NCBI GenBank assembly: GCA_035373905.1
Contig: DAOSOK010000022.1
Coordinates: 1-64,000, forward strand
Source of the DNA: Candidatus Ozemobacteraceae bacterium
Lineage (GTDB): Bacteria; Muiribacteriota; Ozemobacteria; Ozemobacterales; Ozemobacteraceae
Length of the DNA stretch: 64,000 nt
Reading direction: 5' to 3'
Below are positions 35,060 to 47,121 of the stretch, in pieces. The notes beneath the pieces were generated by a model. It did not search any database. It worked only from the letters and a program-made list of their open reading frames with translations, and was not told the origin of the DNA. Numbering within the stretch: position 1 is the first letter of the stretch; the number at the start of each line of letters is the position of its first letter. A program made the translations under genes and the position numbers.

Positions 35060-35884
35060 TTACTTTGTATCCGTCAGGAAGCGCGCGGCGGGACCGTCGG
35101 GGTCGATCACGTCTTTCAGGTCGCTCCAGGGGATGACCAGCTCGGTGACGCCCATGGCATACGGGGCGATTTCATACGGGTTGAAACAGAACGCCAGTCC
35201 CTCTTTCGAGACGAGAAAGTTCGTGTTGAGGGCGAACGTGTTCCGTTCGAACTGGAAACCGGCCTGTTCGTAGGTCTCGTCGGGCTTCAGTTCCCGGACT
35301 CGCCGGAAATGCCTCTCGGCGATCGCGGTCAGCTCGGCAGCCTTGTCTTTCGCGATCAGGGAGGACAGCTCGACGGGCTTGCCCGTTTTCATCGAGAACA
35401 CCATGTAGATGAAGTTCGAGTTCGGGTGCGCTCCGCCGGTGAACACCGAATCGAGCGTCCAGAGGGAGAGCAGATCCTCGTCGGCGTAACGGATCTCGGT
35501 ATCGAATTTGAGCGACCAGGCGCCGGGCATCTCCGGCGTTTCGCGCACCGATGCGGCGTAATCGGCGGCGAACTGGTCGACCATCTTCTCGACGGACGGG
35601 GCCGGCGTTTCGCCGACGATGGCCAGCAGGCGCTCACGGATTGCCTTGTTGATGGCATCGGGAACGGCGGCGTCGGCTTTCCCGGTCGAAACCAGGACGG
35701 GGTAGCGGATATCGATCTCGGCGGCGATGACGTCCTTGTTGTCGGTCTTCGGCGGAGGAACCTGCCGGGTCAGGTGCTGCATGTCTGCGGACACATCGCC
35801 GGTGATCCGAACGGGGGCCGCCCAGGCGGCGCCGCTGAGCGCGAGACAGAGCGAGACGATCAGAAGAGCGAAAGCCTGTTTCAT
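35060..35884 (-). CDS. Exported DUF3298/RsiV-like protein
   Basis: A 274-residue protein with a signal peptide (core ALLIVSLCLALSGAAWA). The N-terminal half resembles DUF4163 (IRYPVLVSTGKADAA...INKAI) and the C-terminal half DUF3298 (TGGAHPNSNFIYMVF, then LVIPWSDLKDVI), the pair found in the extracytoplasmic part of RsiV and in PdaC-like proteins. RsiV binds lysozyme; whether this soluble form binds lysozyme or peptidoglycan is unknown. GGAGAG precedes the ATG. It lies 28 bp from the start codon to the stop of the upstream LysM-transglycosylase gene, so an envelope operon is likely. Confidence 0.75.
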   Translation of the reverse strand: MKQAFALLIVSLCLALSGAAWAAPVRITGDVSADMQHLTRQVPPPKTDNKDVIAAEIDIRYPVLVSTGKADAAVPDAINKAIRERLLAIVGETPAPSVEKMVDQFAADYAASVRETPEMPGAWSLKFDTEIRYADEDLLSLWTLDSVFTGGAHPNSNFIYMVFSMKTGKPVELSSLIAKDKAAELTAIAERHFRRVRELKPDETYEQAGFQFERNTFALNTNFLVSKEGLAFCFNPYEIAPYAMGVTELVIPWSDLKDVIDPDGPAARFLTDTK

Positions 35885-35912
35885 GTATTCTCTCCGATAT
35901 ATAAACCGTGCG

Positions 35913-36908
35913 TCATTGCGGCGGGAACGTGTTGTAGAACGACCTGTAGGAGCCGCGCTTGTAGACGCTCCATGGCTGCCAGTTCGTGCAGTTGTTGCTC
36001 ATCTGGAGCATGACGCGGATGTTGGTCTCCGGGTCGAACAGGTCTTCGTTCGAGGACAGGTTGTACTGTCTCAGGCGTGCGGGGCCGAGGTTGCCGAGCA
36101 TGTTGATCTGGAAGAGACCGTAGGACCTGTCGCCGGTGCTGGCGTTGCCGTTGAAGGCCCGCGGGTTGCCTCCCGATTCGGCCATGCCGATCGCCCAGGC
36201 CATCCTGAGATTCTCGCCTGACAGTCCGGCGCGTTCCAGCCAGGCCAAAAGGGCTCTTCCGCCCCTCGCCCCGGCGGCCGGCGCGGCGACGTTCGGGTTG
36301 GCGACGAACGAACTTGCGTTGGAGGGGGTTGATGAGGACGAAGACGTGGAGCGGGTTTCCGAAGAAGAGAGGTTGCCGCTGGTTCCGGGAATCGTCAGTT
36401 CCCATCCGGGGTAGATCAGGTTCGGATTCTTGGCGAGGCTCGGGTATTTATCCTTGTTCGCTTCGACGAGGTCCCAGTAGCGGGCGCCGTTGCCGAGATA
36501 GCGCGAGGCGATCTTCCACAGACTGTCTCCGGGAACGACGGTATACGTCCCGCCGCCGGACGACGCGGCCTGCGCCGTGGAATCGCTCGCAGGCGTCGTG
36601 GACGTCGTGGGCGCCGTGGGCGGCGTGGGCGTGGAATCGCCCGGCGTCCTGGTGCCTGCGGCCTGCTCGAGCTGATCGATCATCTTCGTCAGCTGGTCGA
36701 GCAGCGAGGTCAACTCGTCGACGGACTTGGTCAGTTCGTTCAGCCGGGCCGCGTCGCTCGCGGAGAAGATGTCGTCGGTCACCGTGACGGAGGTGCCGCC
36801 GAACGTCGACGCCGCTCCCTCGGCAGAAAAGGCCGGAGCCGCGAAGGCCCAGATTCCAATGACCATCGACAGGAGGATGTTCCTGATCGCCACATGCGTC
36901 TTGTTCAT
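35913..36908 (-). CDS. LysM and lytic-transglycosylase-like cell-wall protein
   Basis: A 331-residue exported protein. After a signal peptide (core ILLSMVIGIWAFAA) come a short coiled coil (residues 55-80), a T/P/S-rich linker, a LysM domain (YTVVPGDSLWKIASRYLG ... LIYPGWELTIP) and a second S-rich linker. The C-terminal 110 residues resemble an SLT/lysozyme-like transglycosylase, with AIGMAESGGNP (probable catalytic glutamate) and YGLFQINM. It should bind and cut peptidoglycan. GAGGGAA precedes the ATG at 36908; the ORF extending to 36959 is rejected. Confidence 0.85.
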   Translation of the reverse strand: MNKTHVAIRNILLSMVIGIWAFAAPAFSAEGAASTFGGTSVTVTDDIFSASDAARLNELTKSVDELTSLLDQLTKMIDQLEQAAGTRTPGDSTPTPPTAPTTSTTPASDSTAQAASSGGGTYTVVPGDSLWKIASRYLGNGARYWDLVEANKDKYPSLAKNPNLIYPGWELTIPGTSGNLSSSETRSTSSSSSTPSNASSFVANPNVAAPAAGARGGRALLAWLERAGLSGENLRMAWAIGMAESGGNPRAFNGNASTGDRSYGLFQINMLGNLGPARLRQYNLSSNEDLFDPETNIRVMLQMSNNCTNWQPWSVYKRGSYRSFYNTFPPQ

Positions 36909-37057
36909 CTGCCATTCCCTCAGATTCGTTAAGTTCGAAGGACGACGGCACGTTATCACCGTATGTACAGGATACAGGAAACGGGGAAAAAAGTTTCGCC
37001 ATTTTGGAAAGAAAGTTGGGAAGGGAGGGAATCGATTGCATTTTCCCGGAGGATGGT

Positions 37058-40000
37058 GTGAAATTCCTTCGAATGGAGATTCTTTCTCAGCACCAACGCA
37101 AGCTTCAGAGACTGAAAGTCATTTACGCGGTCGCGCTCAGCCTGATCGCAATGACGATTCTGTCGTCTTCCCTCCTGATGAATCGGATCATCGTCCATTC
37201 GCGGGGTGATTCGCGGGTGATCAACCTGTCGGGAAGGCAGCGAATGCTGAGCCAGCGCCTGACCAAATGCGCCCTTGCGCTCGAGAGAGAGCTTCCTGCC
37301 GGGGAGCGCGACAGGCTTCGGGAAGAGATGGCGAGTTCCTTCGCGGACTGGACGGCCGCTCACGAAGGCCTTCAGCGGGGAAACGAGCGCCTCGGGCTTC
37401 CGGTCCCGGCGCTTTCCACGGAGATCCGGAGCCTGTTCGCGGAAATCGCGCCGTACTATGCATCCATGGTCCAGGTTCTCAGCGGAGCGATCGCCCGGCT
37501 GAAAGCGAACGATGCCGCAGCTTCCGGCACGCTTCGCATGACCGTCGAAACTCTCATCGCCAACGAGCCGCATTTTCTTCGCCTGATGGACAAGATCACG
37601 TTCCAGTTCGACCGGGAAGCCAAGGAGCGCGTCGACTCGATGCGATTCCTCGAGTTCGTCATCCTCGCTCTCGGGTTGGCCGTTCTTCTCGCCGAATTCC
37701 TGATGGTATTCCGGCCTTCCCTCGTCGAGTTGTCCGAAATGATGGGGATTCTCGAAAAGAGAACGCACGAACTGATCGAGGCGAACACGCTCCTCCAGGG
37801 GGCCCTGGAGGAGGCACAGCATCTCGAGGTGCTCGCCAATTCCGCCAGCAAGGCGAAGTCGGATTTTCTGGCGAACATGTCCCATGAAATCCGCACGCCC
37901 ATGAACGCCATCATCGGCATGGCCTACCTGGCTCTCCGGACCGACCTCGACGCCAGACAGCGCGAGTATGTCGGCAGAATACATACCGCAAGCTATAATC
38001 TTCTCGGCATCGTGAACGGCATTCTCGACCTGTCGAAAATCGAGGCCGGGAAGCTCGTGCTCGAAAAATCCGCGTTCGATCTCGGCGATGTTCTTGACCA
38101 CGTCGCTACGGTGACGAGCCCGAGAGCTTTCGAGAAGGGGCTGGAACTCGTGTTCCGCCTTTCGCCGGCTCTTCCCTCGATTCTCCACGGCGACTCGCTG
38201 CGACTGGGCCAGATCATCACGAACCTCGTGGGAAACGCGGTCAAGTTCACCGAACGAGGCGAGATCGTCGTCTCCGTGGAGCTGACGGAACAACGCGGGA
38301 ACAGGGTCGAACTCGGGTTTTCCGTGCGCGACACGGGCATCGGGATTCCCGAAGACAAAATCGGCTGCCTGTTCGATGATTTCACCCAGGCCGACGGCAC
38401 CATCACCCGAAAATACGGAGGAACGGGGCTCGGCCTTGCGATTTCGAAGCGCATGGTCGAACTGATGGGGGGCAGGATCGGCCTGGAAAGCTCGCCCGGC
38501 CAGGGAAGCACGTTCCGGTTCACCGCCTGGTTCGATGCGGAGTCTCCGCATGGCGTGTCGATCGTCGTTCCCTCATCGATTGCCGGTAGTCGCGTTCTCG
38601 TCGCGGATGACAGCGATGCGGCGCGGGCGGTTCTCGCGGAAATGCTCGGTGAGTCCAACTTCCGGGTGACGGTCGCTTCGTCCGGGCATGAAGCCGTCGA
38701 GGCCGTGAAGGCCGCCGACGCGTCCGAACCGTTCGCGTTCATCTGCATGGATTGGAAAATGCCGCACATGGACGGGCTCGAAGCCGCCAGGATCATCAAG
38801 GCAGAGTCTTCTCTGAAACAGCCGCCGAAGATCCTGCTGGTGACCGGGTTCGGCCAGGAGTTGACCGACAGTGACTCCGGAAAACGCTGGGTTGACGGGG
38901 TACTGCACAAGCCCGTCATGCCCCGTCAGATGAATGCCTCCATCACGCAGATGTTTGCGACGGTTCCCGCGCCGGGGGAGCCGGGCGGACCGGAGGCGGG
39001 AATCGTTTGCGGGCGTCTGCCGGGCATGCGCGTTCTTCTCGTGGAAGACAACGAGGTGAACCGGCAGATCGCCGTCGAACTGCTCGATTCCGAAGGCGTG
39101 ATCGTCGATGTGGCCGAAAACGGGGTGGCGGGCGTGGAGATGGTTTCCCGAAGTCTCCCGGACAGACCGTACGACGCGGTCCTCATGGACCTGCAGATGC
39201 CCGTCATGGACGGTCTGACGGCAACGGAGACGATCCGCCGGGATCCGCGGTTCGCGAACCTCCCCATCATCGCGATGACCGCCAGCGCCATGACCACGGA
39301 AAGCGAGCGGTGTCTCGAGGTCGGAATGACCGACCACCTTTCCAAGCCGATCGATCCCGAGCTGCTCGTGTTGACGCTCGCCCGCCATTACCGCCCCTCC
39401 CCCGGAGACGAAAGCGGAGTCCGAACGCCCATTGAACGGCAGACCCTTGCCGATGCGCCGGGCCGTCCCGGCACGGCGGAAGGAGTTCTCTCGAAAGTTT
39501 CGGGAATCCCCGGCCTCGACGTCGCTGGCGGCCTCCGTCGGGTGGCTAATAATAGCTATCTATATATAAATCTTCTCGCGAAATTCGTCGAGGAGCAGGA
39601 AGCGTCCGCCGCAGACATACGAAGAGCCCTGGCGAAGGGGGACCGTCTTTCCGCCCAGCACATCGCACACGCGACGAAAGGCATTGCCGGAAATCTCGGC
39701 GCATTCGAACTGGCGTTGCGGGCCGGCGACGTCGAGCGCGGCCTTCGCGACGGCCTGCCTGACGACCGGCTCGAGGAAACCATCGGGCGTTTTTCCGAGT
39801 TGCTGGCCTCCCTGTTCGCACGGATCCGGTCGGCCCTGAAAACGGGAGAGAAGCCCGGGGCAGCGACCGCTGAAGGACCGCCGGTCGACGTAAACGACGT
39901 TTTCGAGCGGCTTTCCATGCTGGCCGGGCTGCTCGAATCCAGCGACATGCGCTCGATGACGTGTTTCGAGGAACTGAAGCCCGCGCTGATGAGCCTGGGG

Positions 40001-40120
40001 GTGAAATCCGAGGTTGCTGCCTTCGAAAAATCGCTCATGAAGCTCGAATTCGAAACGTGTCTGGACATGGTCCGCGTTCTTGACGGGAAACTTCGTTCCG
40101 GATCACAGGAAACAACATGA
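37058..40120 (+). CDS. Hybrid histidine kinase with PilJ-type sensor, two receivers and HPt
   Basis: A 1020-residue inner-membrane kinase. TM1 is near residues 19-40. The periplasmic part carries the PilJ/NarX-like segment INLSGRQRMLSQR. TM2 is near 195-220. Then come HisKA with MSHEIRTPMNA (H276), HATPase_c, a first receiver (D565 in CMDWKMPHM), a second receiver (D711 in LMDLQMPVM) and an HPt domain with HATKGIAGNLGA (H871). The GRQRMLSQR motif is shared with nitrate/nitrite and type IV pilus sensors; the ligand is unknown. The start is GTG at 37058 with GGAGG 5 bases upstream. The end overlaps the next gene by ATGA. An AT island at 39547-39571 lies in the HPt region and another at 37978-38000. 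Confidence 0.9.
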   Translation: MKFLRMEILSQHQRKLQRLKVIYAVALSLIAMTILSSSLLMNRIIVHSRGDSRVINLSGRQRMLSQRLTKCALALERELPAGERDRLREEMASSFADWTAAHEGLQRGNERLGLPVPALSTEIRSLFAEIAPYYASMVQVLSGAIARLKANDAAASGTLRMTVETLIANEPHFLRLMDKITFQFDREAKERVDSMRFLEFVILALGLAVLLAEFLMVFRPSLVELSEMMGILEKRTHELIEANTLLQGALEEAQHLEVLANSASKAKSDFLANMSHEIRTPMNAIIGMAYLALRTDLDARQREYVGRIHTASYNLLGIVNGILDLSKIEAGKLVLEKSAFDLGDVLDHVATVTSPRAFEKGLELVFRLSPALPSILHGDSLRLGQIITNLVGNAVKFTERGEIVVSVELTEQRGNRVELGFSVRDTGIGIPEDKIGCLFDDFTQADGTITRKYGGTGLGLAISKRMVELMGGRIGLESSPGQGSTFRFTAWFDAESPHGVSIVVPSSIAGSRVLVADDSDAARAVLAEMLGESNFRVTVASSGHEAVEAVKAADASEPFAFICMDWKMPHMDGLEAARIIKAESSLKQPPKILLVTGFGQELTDSDSGKRWVDGVLHKPVMPRQMNASITQMFATVPAPGEPGGPEAGIVCGRLPGMRVLLVEDNEVNRQIAVELLDSEGVIVDVAENGVAGVEMVSRSLPDRPYDAVLMDLQMPVMDGLTATETIRRDPRFANLPIIAMTASAMTTESERCLEVGMTDHLSKPIDPELLVLTLARHYRPSPGDESGVRTPIERQTLADAPGRPGTAEGVLSKVSGIPGLDVAGGLRRVANNSYLYINLLAKFVEEQEASAADIRRALAKGDRLSAQHIAHATKGIAGNLGAFELALRAGDVERGLRDGLPDDRLEETIGRFSELLASLFARIRSALKTGEKPGAATAEGPPVDVNDVFERLSMLAGLLESSDMRSMTCFEELKPALMSLGVKSEVAAFEKSLMKLEFETCLDMVRVLDGKLRSGSQETT

Positions 40121-41286
40121 AAAAATCCGAAGAAAGAAAACCGTGCATCCTGATCGTGGATGACGTCGCGGACAACATCATCATGCTGGACGGTCTTCTG
40201 AGGGATACATACCAGGTCAAAGCCGCCGGCAGCGGGGAAAAAGCCCTGAAGATCCTTGCGACCGGGCCGCGGCCCGACCTGATCATTCTCGACATCATGA
40301 TGCCCGAGATGGACGGATTCGAGGTCTGCCGGCGGCTGAAGGCGGATCCCGCTCTGGCCGACATCCCCGTCATCTTCCTGACCGCCAGGAATTTCGTGGA
40401 GGATGAAACCGCCGGACTGGATGCCGGCGCGGTCGATTTCATCGCGAAACCCGTGCATCCGCCGATCGTTCTCGCAAGAGTGCGGACGCACCTTCTTCTG
40501 AAGCAGGCGCGCGACGTGCTCCGTCAGCGCAACGAATTGCTGGAGAACAATCTGAGGGCGGCGGCGCGCATCCAGGAAAACCTCCTGCCGAAGCAGGACC
40601 TGAAGGACGAGCGCCTGCGATGCAGGTGGCGGTTCCGGCCCTCCGAGACCGTCGGCGGCGATCTGCTGAATTATTTCCTGTTGGACCGGGACCACGTGGG
40701 GGCCTATATCCTGGACGTGGCAGGGCATGGCCTGCCGGCGGCGATGGTCACGTTCGCCATTTCCCAGGCCATGCAGCCGCTTTCGGGACTGCTTGCGGGG
40801 GGATGTCCGCCGCAGGCGGATATCGCACGGCCCGGAGCGGTCCTGGGCAAGCTCTCCGAGTTGTTCCCGTTCGACCGGTTTCAAAGTTGCTTCACCATCG
40901 CGTACCTCGTCATCGATCTGAAGAACGGCAGGGTTCTATCCAGCACCGCCGGGCACCCCTATCCGCTCATCGTGAGAAAAAACGGCGATCTCATTCATCT
41001 CAACAAGGGCGGGCCTCTCATCGGCATCGGTGAGCCCAGGTTCCTGGAGCTGGAAGAGACGCTCTGCCACGGTGACAAGCTGGTTCTCTACACGGACGGG
41101 GTGACGGAGTTGCACGATCCCGAGAGGAACATGTTCGGACTCGAGCGTCTCGAGCAAATTCTGAAGAAAAGCGCCGGCGATCCCGTCGACGAGATCGGCG
41201 ATACCATCCTGACGGCCCTCGCGAACTTCGCCGGAGCGGCGAAACCCGCTGACGATATTACCCTGCTCGGAATGGAATACGTCTGA
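40117..41286 (+). CDS. Response regulator with SpoIIE/PP2C-type phosphatase output
   Basis: A 389-residue protein. Receiver residues 5-125 carry D59 (ILDIMMPEMD) and the K of IAKPV. A coiled-coil linker (NNLRAAARIQENLLPKQ) joins a PPM/SpoIIE phosphatase domain with PSETVGGDLL, DVAGHGLPAAMV and YTDGVTEL metal-binding aspartates. Such regulators dephosphorylate anti-sigma-factor antagonists and switch stress or motility programmes. The ATG overlaps the kinase TGA, so the phosphorelay partner is surely the upstream hybrid kinase. No anti-sigma genes are nearby. Confidence 0.92.
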   Translation: MKKSEERKPCILIVDDVADNIIMLDGLLRDTYQVKAAGSGEKALKILATGPRPDLIILDIMMPEMDGFEVCRRLKADPALADIPVIFLTARNFVEDETAGLDAGAVDFIAKPVHPPIVLARVRTHLLLKQARDVLRQRNELLENNLRAAARIQENLLPKQDLKDERLRCRWRFRPSETVGGDLLNYFLLDRDHVGAYILDVAGHGLPAAMVTFAISQAMQPLSGLLAGGCPPQADIARPGAVLGKLSELFPFDRFQSCFTIAYLVIDLKNGRVLSSTAGHPYPLIVRKNGDLIHLNKGGPLIGIGEPRFLELEETLCHGDKLVLYTDGVTELHDPERNMFGLERLEQILKKSAGDPVDEIGDTILTALANFAGAAKPADDITLLGMEYV

Positions 41287-41437
41287 GAAGCGGGAAAAGC
41301 CCCGACTGAGTCGCCGGCCGCGCATTGTTGCCGGATCCGGTCCGGGCATGGTAAGGTGTGCGGGAATGCGCGCTCTGCGGGCGAATCGACGTGCGAGCGG
41401 CGAGAGGATGTCTTCCGGGAAAGAACCGCCGGACGAC

Positions 41438-41461
41438 TTATATATAAATAGATATAATATG
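41438..41461. promoter_or_regulatory. AT-rich TATA island upstream of glgP, includes TATAAT
   Basis: TATATATAAATAGATATAAT lies within the 284-bp space before glgP. TATAAT (41453-41458) could be the glgP -10 box, about 112 bases before its start. Confidence 0.4.
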
Positions 41462-41570
41462 AGCGGCTCCGGGACACGCCGGTTCCGCGCGTGAGATCGG
41501 GAAAGCCCGCCGAAGACGCTCGGCGGCCTGAATAGATTGTCCGAAATACGATCTGACGGAGGAGAGGCCG

Positions 41571-44156
<2,586 letters not shown>

Positions 44157-44189
44157 TCCCGGACCGAAAAACCTGATCTTTGTCATGAG

Positions 44190-44224
44190 CCTGCCGAATG
44201 GATTGAAGCCTTTCGGCAGGTTTT
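44190..44224 (+). terminator. Rho-independent terminator of glgP
   Basis: A 9-bp stem (CCTGCCGAA / TTCGGCAGG) followed by TTTT. Confidence 0.8.
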
Positions 44225-44260
44225 GCGCCAAGGAAGGGAATGCCGGGGACGTGAGGGTGG

Positions 44261-45349
44261 TCAGGGGAGGTAGAAGAACAGGACGCCGAGGATGAAATAG
44301 ACCGACAACAGTTGCGCCCCTTCGACCCAGTTGCATTCGCCGTCGCTGACGATGTGGGCGGTGATCCAGACCGTGGACATGACGGCGAACACTTCGGGGA
44401 TGGTGAATTCGAGCGACATCGGATGGCCGAGATACCAGGAACAGAGCACCAGCAGAGGGGCGATGAACATGGCCACCTGCATGCTCGATCCGATGGCGAT
44501 CTCGAGCGAGAGGTCCATCTTGTTCTTGAGCGCCATCAGGACGGCCGTTGAATGCTCGGCGGCGTTTCCGACGATGGCCACGACGATGACGCCGATGAAC
44601 ACCGCGGAGAGGCCCAGCCCTTCCCGCACGGCTTCTATAGATCCCACCATATATTCCGAGAGAACGGCGATGATGACTGTCGTAACCCCCAGGATGCCGA
44701 GCGCCTGGCGGAAGGACCACGCATGCTCGGCGATGCCCACTTGCTGTTCTTTCGGCGTTCCCTCTCGCATTCCCGTCGGCGTGACGTGGGTTTTCAGGGA
44801 AAACAGGAGCTGGGACGCGTAGGTGATCAATATAATGAAAGATATACCAACCGACACCTTGAATCCGTTCGCTTCGCTCCAGCCGGCCTGCGAGTGCTCA
44901 GCCGTGTAGTGATACACGGTCGGGAGGAACAGGGAGATCGCCGCCATGATCAGGGCCGTGGCGGCCGCATTGGTGTGTGTTTTGCTGAAAGACTGTGTCT
45001 TGTATTTCATGCCGCCGGCGACCATTGAAATACCGACGACGAGCAGGAGGTTGCCGATGATCGAGCCGGTCAGCGATGCCTTGACGATGTCCGTATACCC
45101 CTTGGAAAGGGCGATGAGGCCGATGATGAGCTCCGCCGCGTTGCCGAGCGTCGCGTTCAGCAGGCCCCCCACGGTCGGTCCGGACTTGTCGGCGATGATC
45201 TCGGTCGCGTCACCCATGACTTTCGCCAGCGGTATGATGCCAAGGCAGCAGGCGGCGAACAGGGCAATCTGGTTGCTTAGCGCCGGGACGAAGTGGATCA
45301 GGAACGCGACGGGGACGAAGATCAAAAGATGGGACAGACTGAGCTTCAT
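44261..45349 (-). CDS. Ca2+/H+ antiporter, CaCA family (CAX/ChaA type)
   Basis: A 362-residue membrane protein of about 11 helices. The two alpha-repeats are plain: GNAAELIIG in the first half and GNAAEHSTA in the second, with the acidic loop replaced by a hydrophilic EGTPKEQQ stretch. It exchanges cytoplasmic calcium for protons. GAGGGA precedes the ATG at 45349. It is a single gene, convergent with glgP. Two AT islands (44636-44654 and 44825-44849) fall within it; the second encodes GISFIILIT with two ATA codons. Confidence 0.93.
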   Translation of the reverse strand: MKLSLSHLLIFVPVAFLIHFVPALSNQIALFAACCLGIIPLAKVMGDATEIIADKSGPTVGGLLNATLGNAAELIIGLIALSKGYTDIVKASLTGSIIGNLLLVVGISMVAGGMKYKTQSFSKTHTNAAATALIMAAISLFLPTVYHYTAEHSQAGWSEANGFKVSVGISFIILITYASQLLFSLKTHVTPTGMREGTPKEQQVGIAEHAWSFRQALGILGVTTVIIAVLSEYMVGSIEAVREGLGLSAVFIGVIVVAIVGNAAEHSTAVLMALKNKMDLSLEIAIGSSMQVAMFIAPLLVLCSWYLGHPMSLEFTIPEVFAVMSTVWITAHIVSDGECNWVEGAQLLSVYFILGVLFFYLP

Positions 45350-45520
45350 GATGATCCCTCATTCTTGGCTGCGTTACGGGGAAAATCGGCGGTTGTGCGC
45401 CGGGAGTGTCTCCTCTGACGGATGCAAGACTACTTCATGTCGACCTCGAAAGTAAAACCGCGAACGGTCTGTCCAATGGTTCCAGGCCTTGCGAAGAATC
45501 GGAGGGGACGAAAAATCTCT

Positions 45521-45529
45521 GGTATGATG
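45521..45529 (+). promoter_or_regulatory. Extended -10 promoter TGGTATGAT
   Basis: TGG followed by TATGAT, 54 bases before the first M16 gene. It would drive both M16 genes. Confidence 0.5.
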
Positions 45530-45582
45530 TCGGGCATGATCGCAGACTTGTTCGTATCACCGTATCAGGAGGCTCCCGCACG

Positions 45583-47106
45583 ATGGTCCGTCACCGCAAC
45601 GGCTTGATTCCGCTTCTCGTGGTGTTCTCGCTTCTGGGCTCGATAGCCCTGTGGGCGCAGAACCTTGCCGAGTTCGAAAAGAGGGTGGCCAGCTTCACGC
45701 TCGCAAACGGGATGAAATTCATCGTCGTCGAGCGGCACGATGCGCCGGTCGTCTCGATGATGACGTTCGCCGACGTCGGCTCGGTCAACGAAACCAAGGG
45801 CATCACCGGCATCGCCCACATCTTCGAACACATGGCGTTCAAGGGAACGAGCACCATCGGCACGAAGGACCTCGCGAAAGAGCTCGAGTGCATGAAGAAG
45901 GAAGACCAGGCCTTCGCGAAGCTCCGCGCCGAAGAGATCAAGGGGACCCGGGCCGATCCGAAGTTTCTCGAGGCGCTTCGGAAGGAGCTCGACGAGGCGA
46001 AGGCGGCCGCGAAGCAGTTCGTCGTGAACAACGAGTTCGCCGAGGCGATCGAGAAAGCCGGCGGCGTCGGCCTGAACGCCTTCACGAGTGCCGATTTCAC
46101 CGGATATACCTCGAGCCTGCCGTCGAACAAGCTCGAAATGTGGTTTTCGATGGAATCGGACCGGTTTCTCAACCCCTGCCTCCGCGAGTTCTACACGGAA
46201 AAGGACGTCATCATGGAGGAACGCCGGATGAATGTCGACAACAGGCCGGTCGGGAAGCTGTTCGAGGAGTTCGGCCACCTCGCCTTCCTCGCGCACCCCT
46301 ACGGCGAGCCGGGCATCGGCCACATGTCCGACCTGAAGGCGGTCAGCCGGGAAAAGGCCGAACAGTTTTTCAGGAAGCATTACACGGCGTCGAACTTGAC
46401 CGCGGTCATCGTCGGAGATGCCGATCCGGCGCAGTGCAAAGCATGGGCCGAAACGTATTTCGGGCGCCTCCCGCTCCAGCCGAAGCCCGACCCCGTGGTC
46501 ACGGAAGAGCCTCCGCAGAAGGGCGAGCGGCGGGTCACGCTCGAACTCCAGAGCCAGCCGTATCTCGTGATCGGCTACCATGTGCCCGACTTCAACGACG
46601 CAGCCACCGTGAAGTTCGACGTGCTCAACGACATCGTTTCCGGCGGCCGCTCCTCAAGGCTCTACCGGAAGCTCGTGAAGGAGAAGAAGATCGCCGTCAG
46701 CATCGGAACCTGGAGCGGCTATCCCGGCAGCAAATATCCGAATCTCTACTCCTTCTACGCTCTGCCCGCGCAGGGCCATACGCCCGAAGAGTGCGAAGCC
46801 GCCATCCTCGAGGAGATCGAGAAGCTCAGGAACGAGCCGGTCACGCCGGAGGAACTCGAGAAAGCGAAGATCCGGACTCGATCGGGTCTGGTCAACAGTC
46901 TCGCCACGAACGATCAGATTGCATATAATATCGCATACTATGAAATTCTCGCGGGCGACTGGCGGGAGATGTTCCGCCGCGGCCTGGACAAGCTTCCGGC
47001 GGTGACCGCGGCGGACATCCGGGAGCTCGCGAAGACGTATTTCGTTCCGGGAAACCGTTCGGTCGCCCTCATCAGGACGGCGGCCGGCTCCGAAGCGAAA
47101 CAGTGA
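45583..47106 (+). CDS. Exported M16 zinc protease, catalytic subunit
   Basis: A 507-residue M16B protein with a signal peptide (core GLIPLLVVFSLLGSIAL). The inverted zinc motif HIFEH is at residues 79-83 (H79, E82, H83), followed by a distal glutamate region (FTSADFTGYTSSLPSN). Between them is an unusual charged helical insert of about 60 residues (KEDQAFAKLRAEEIKG). The R/Y pair of the second M16 domain appears as SGGRSSRLYRKLV. It is probably one half of a heterodimeric peptidasome with the next gene. AGGAGG precedes the ATG at 45583; the longer frame from 45406 is rejected because the promoter lies inside it. Confidence 0.9.
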   Translation: MVRHRNGLIPLLVVFSLLGSIALWAQNLAEFEKRVASFTLANGMKFIVVERHDAPVVSMMTFADVGSVNETKGITGIAHIFEHMAFKGTSTIGTKDLAKELECMKKEDQAFAKLRAEEIKGTRADPKFLEALRKELDEAKAAAKQFVVNNEFAEAIEKAGGVGLNAFTSADFTGYTSSLPSNKLEMWFSMESDRFLNPCLREFYTEKDVIMEERRMNVDNRPVGKLFEEFGHLAFLAHPYGEPGIGHMSDLKAVSREKAEQFFRKHYTASNLTAVIVGDADPAQCKAWAETYFGRLPLQPKPDPVVTEEPPQKGERRVTLELQSQPYLVIGYHVPDFNDAATVKFDVLNDIVSGGRSSRLYRKLVKEKKIAVSIGTWSGYPGSKYPNLYSFYALPAQGHTPEECEAAILEEIEKLRNEPVTPEELEKAKIRTRSGLVNSLATNDQIAYNIAYYEILAGDWREMFRRGLDKLPAVTAADIRELAKTYFVPGNRSVALIRTAAGSEAKQ

Positions 47107-47121
47107 CGGGAGGGAATGAAC

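Noticed and set aside
44261..45349. Calcium antiporter as Na+/Ca2+ exchanger (NCX/YrbG)
   Set aside because: The GNAAELIIG and GNAAEHSTA repeats match the CAX/ChaA proton-coupled branch.
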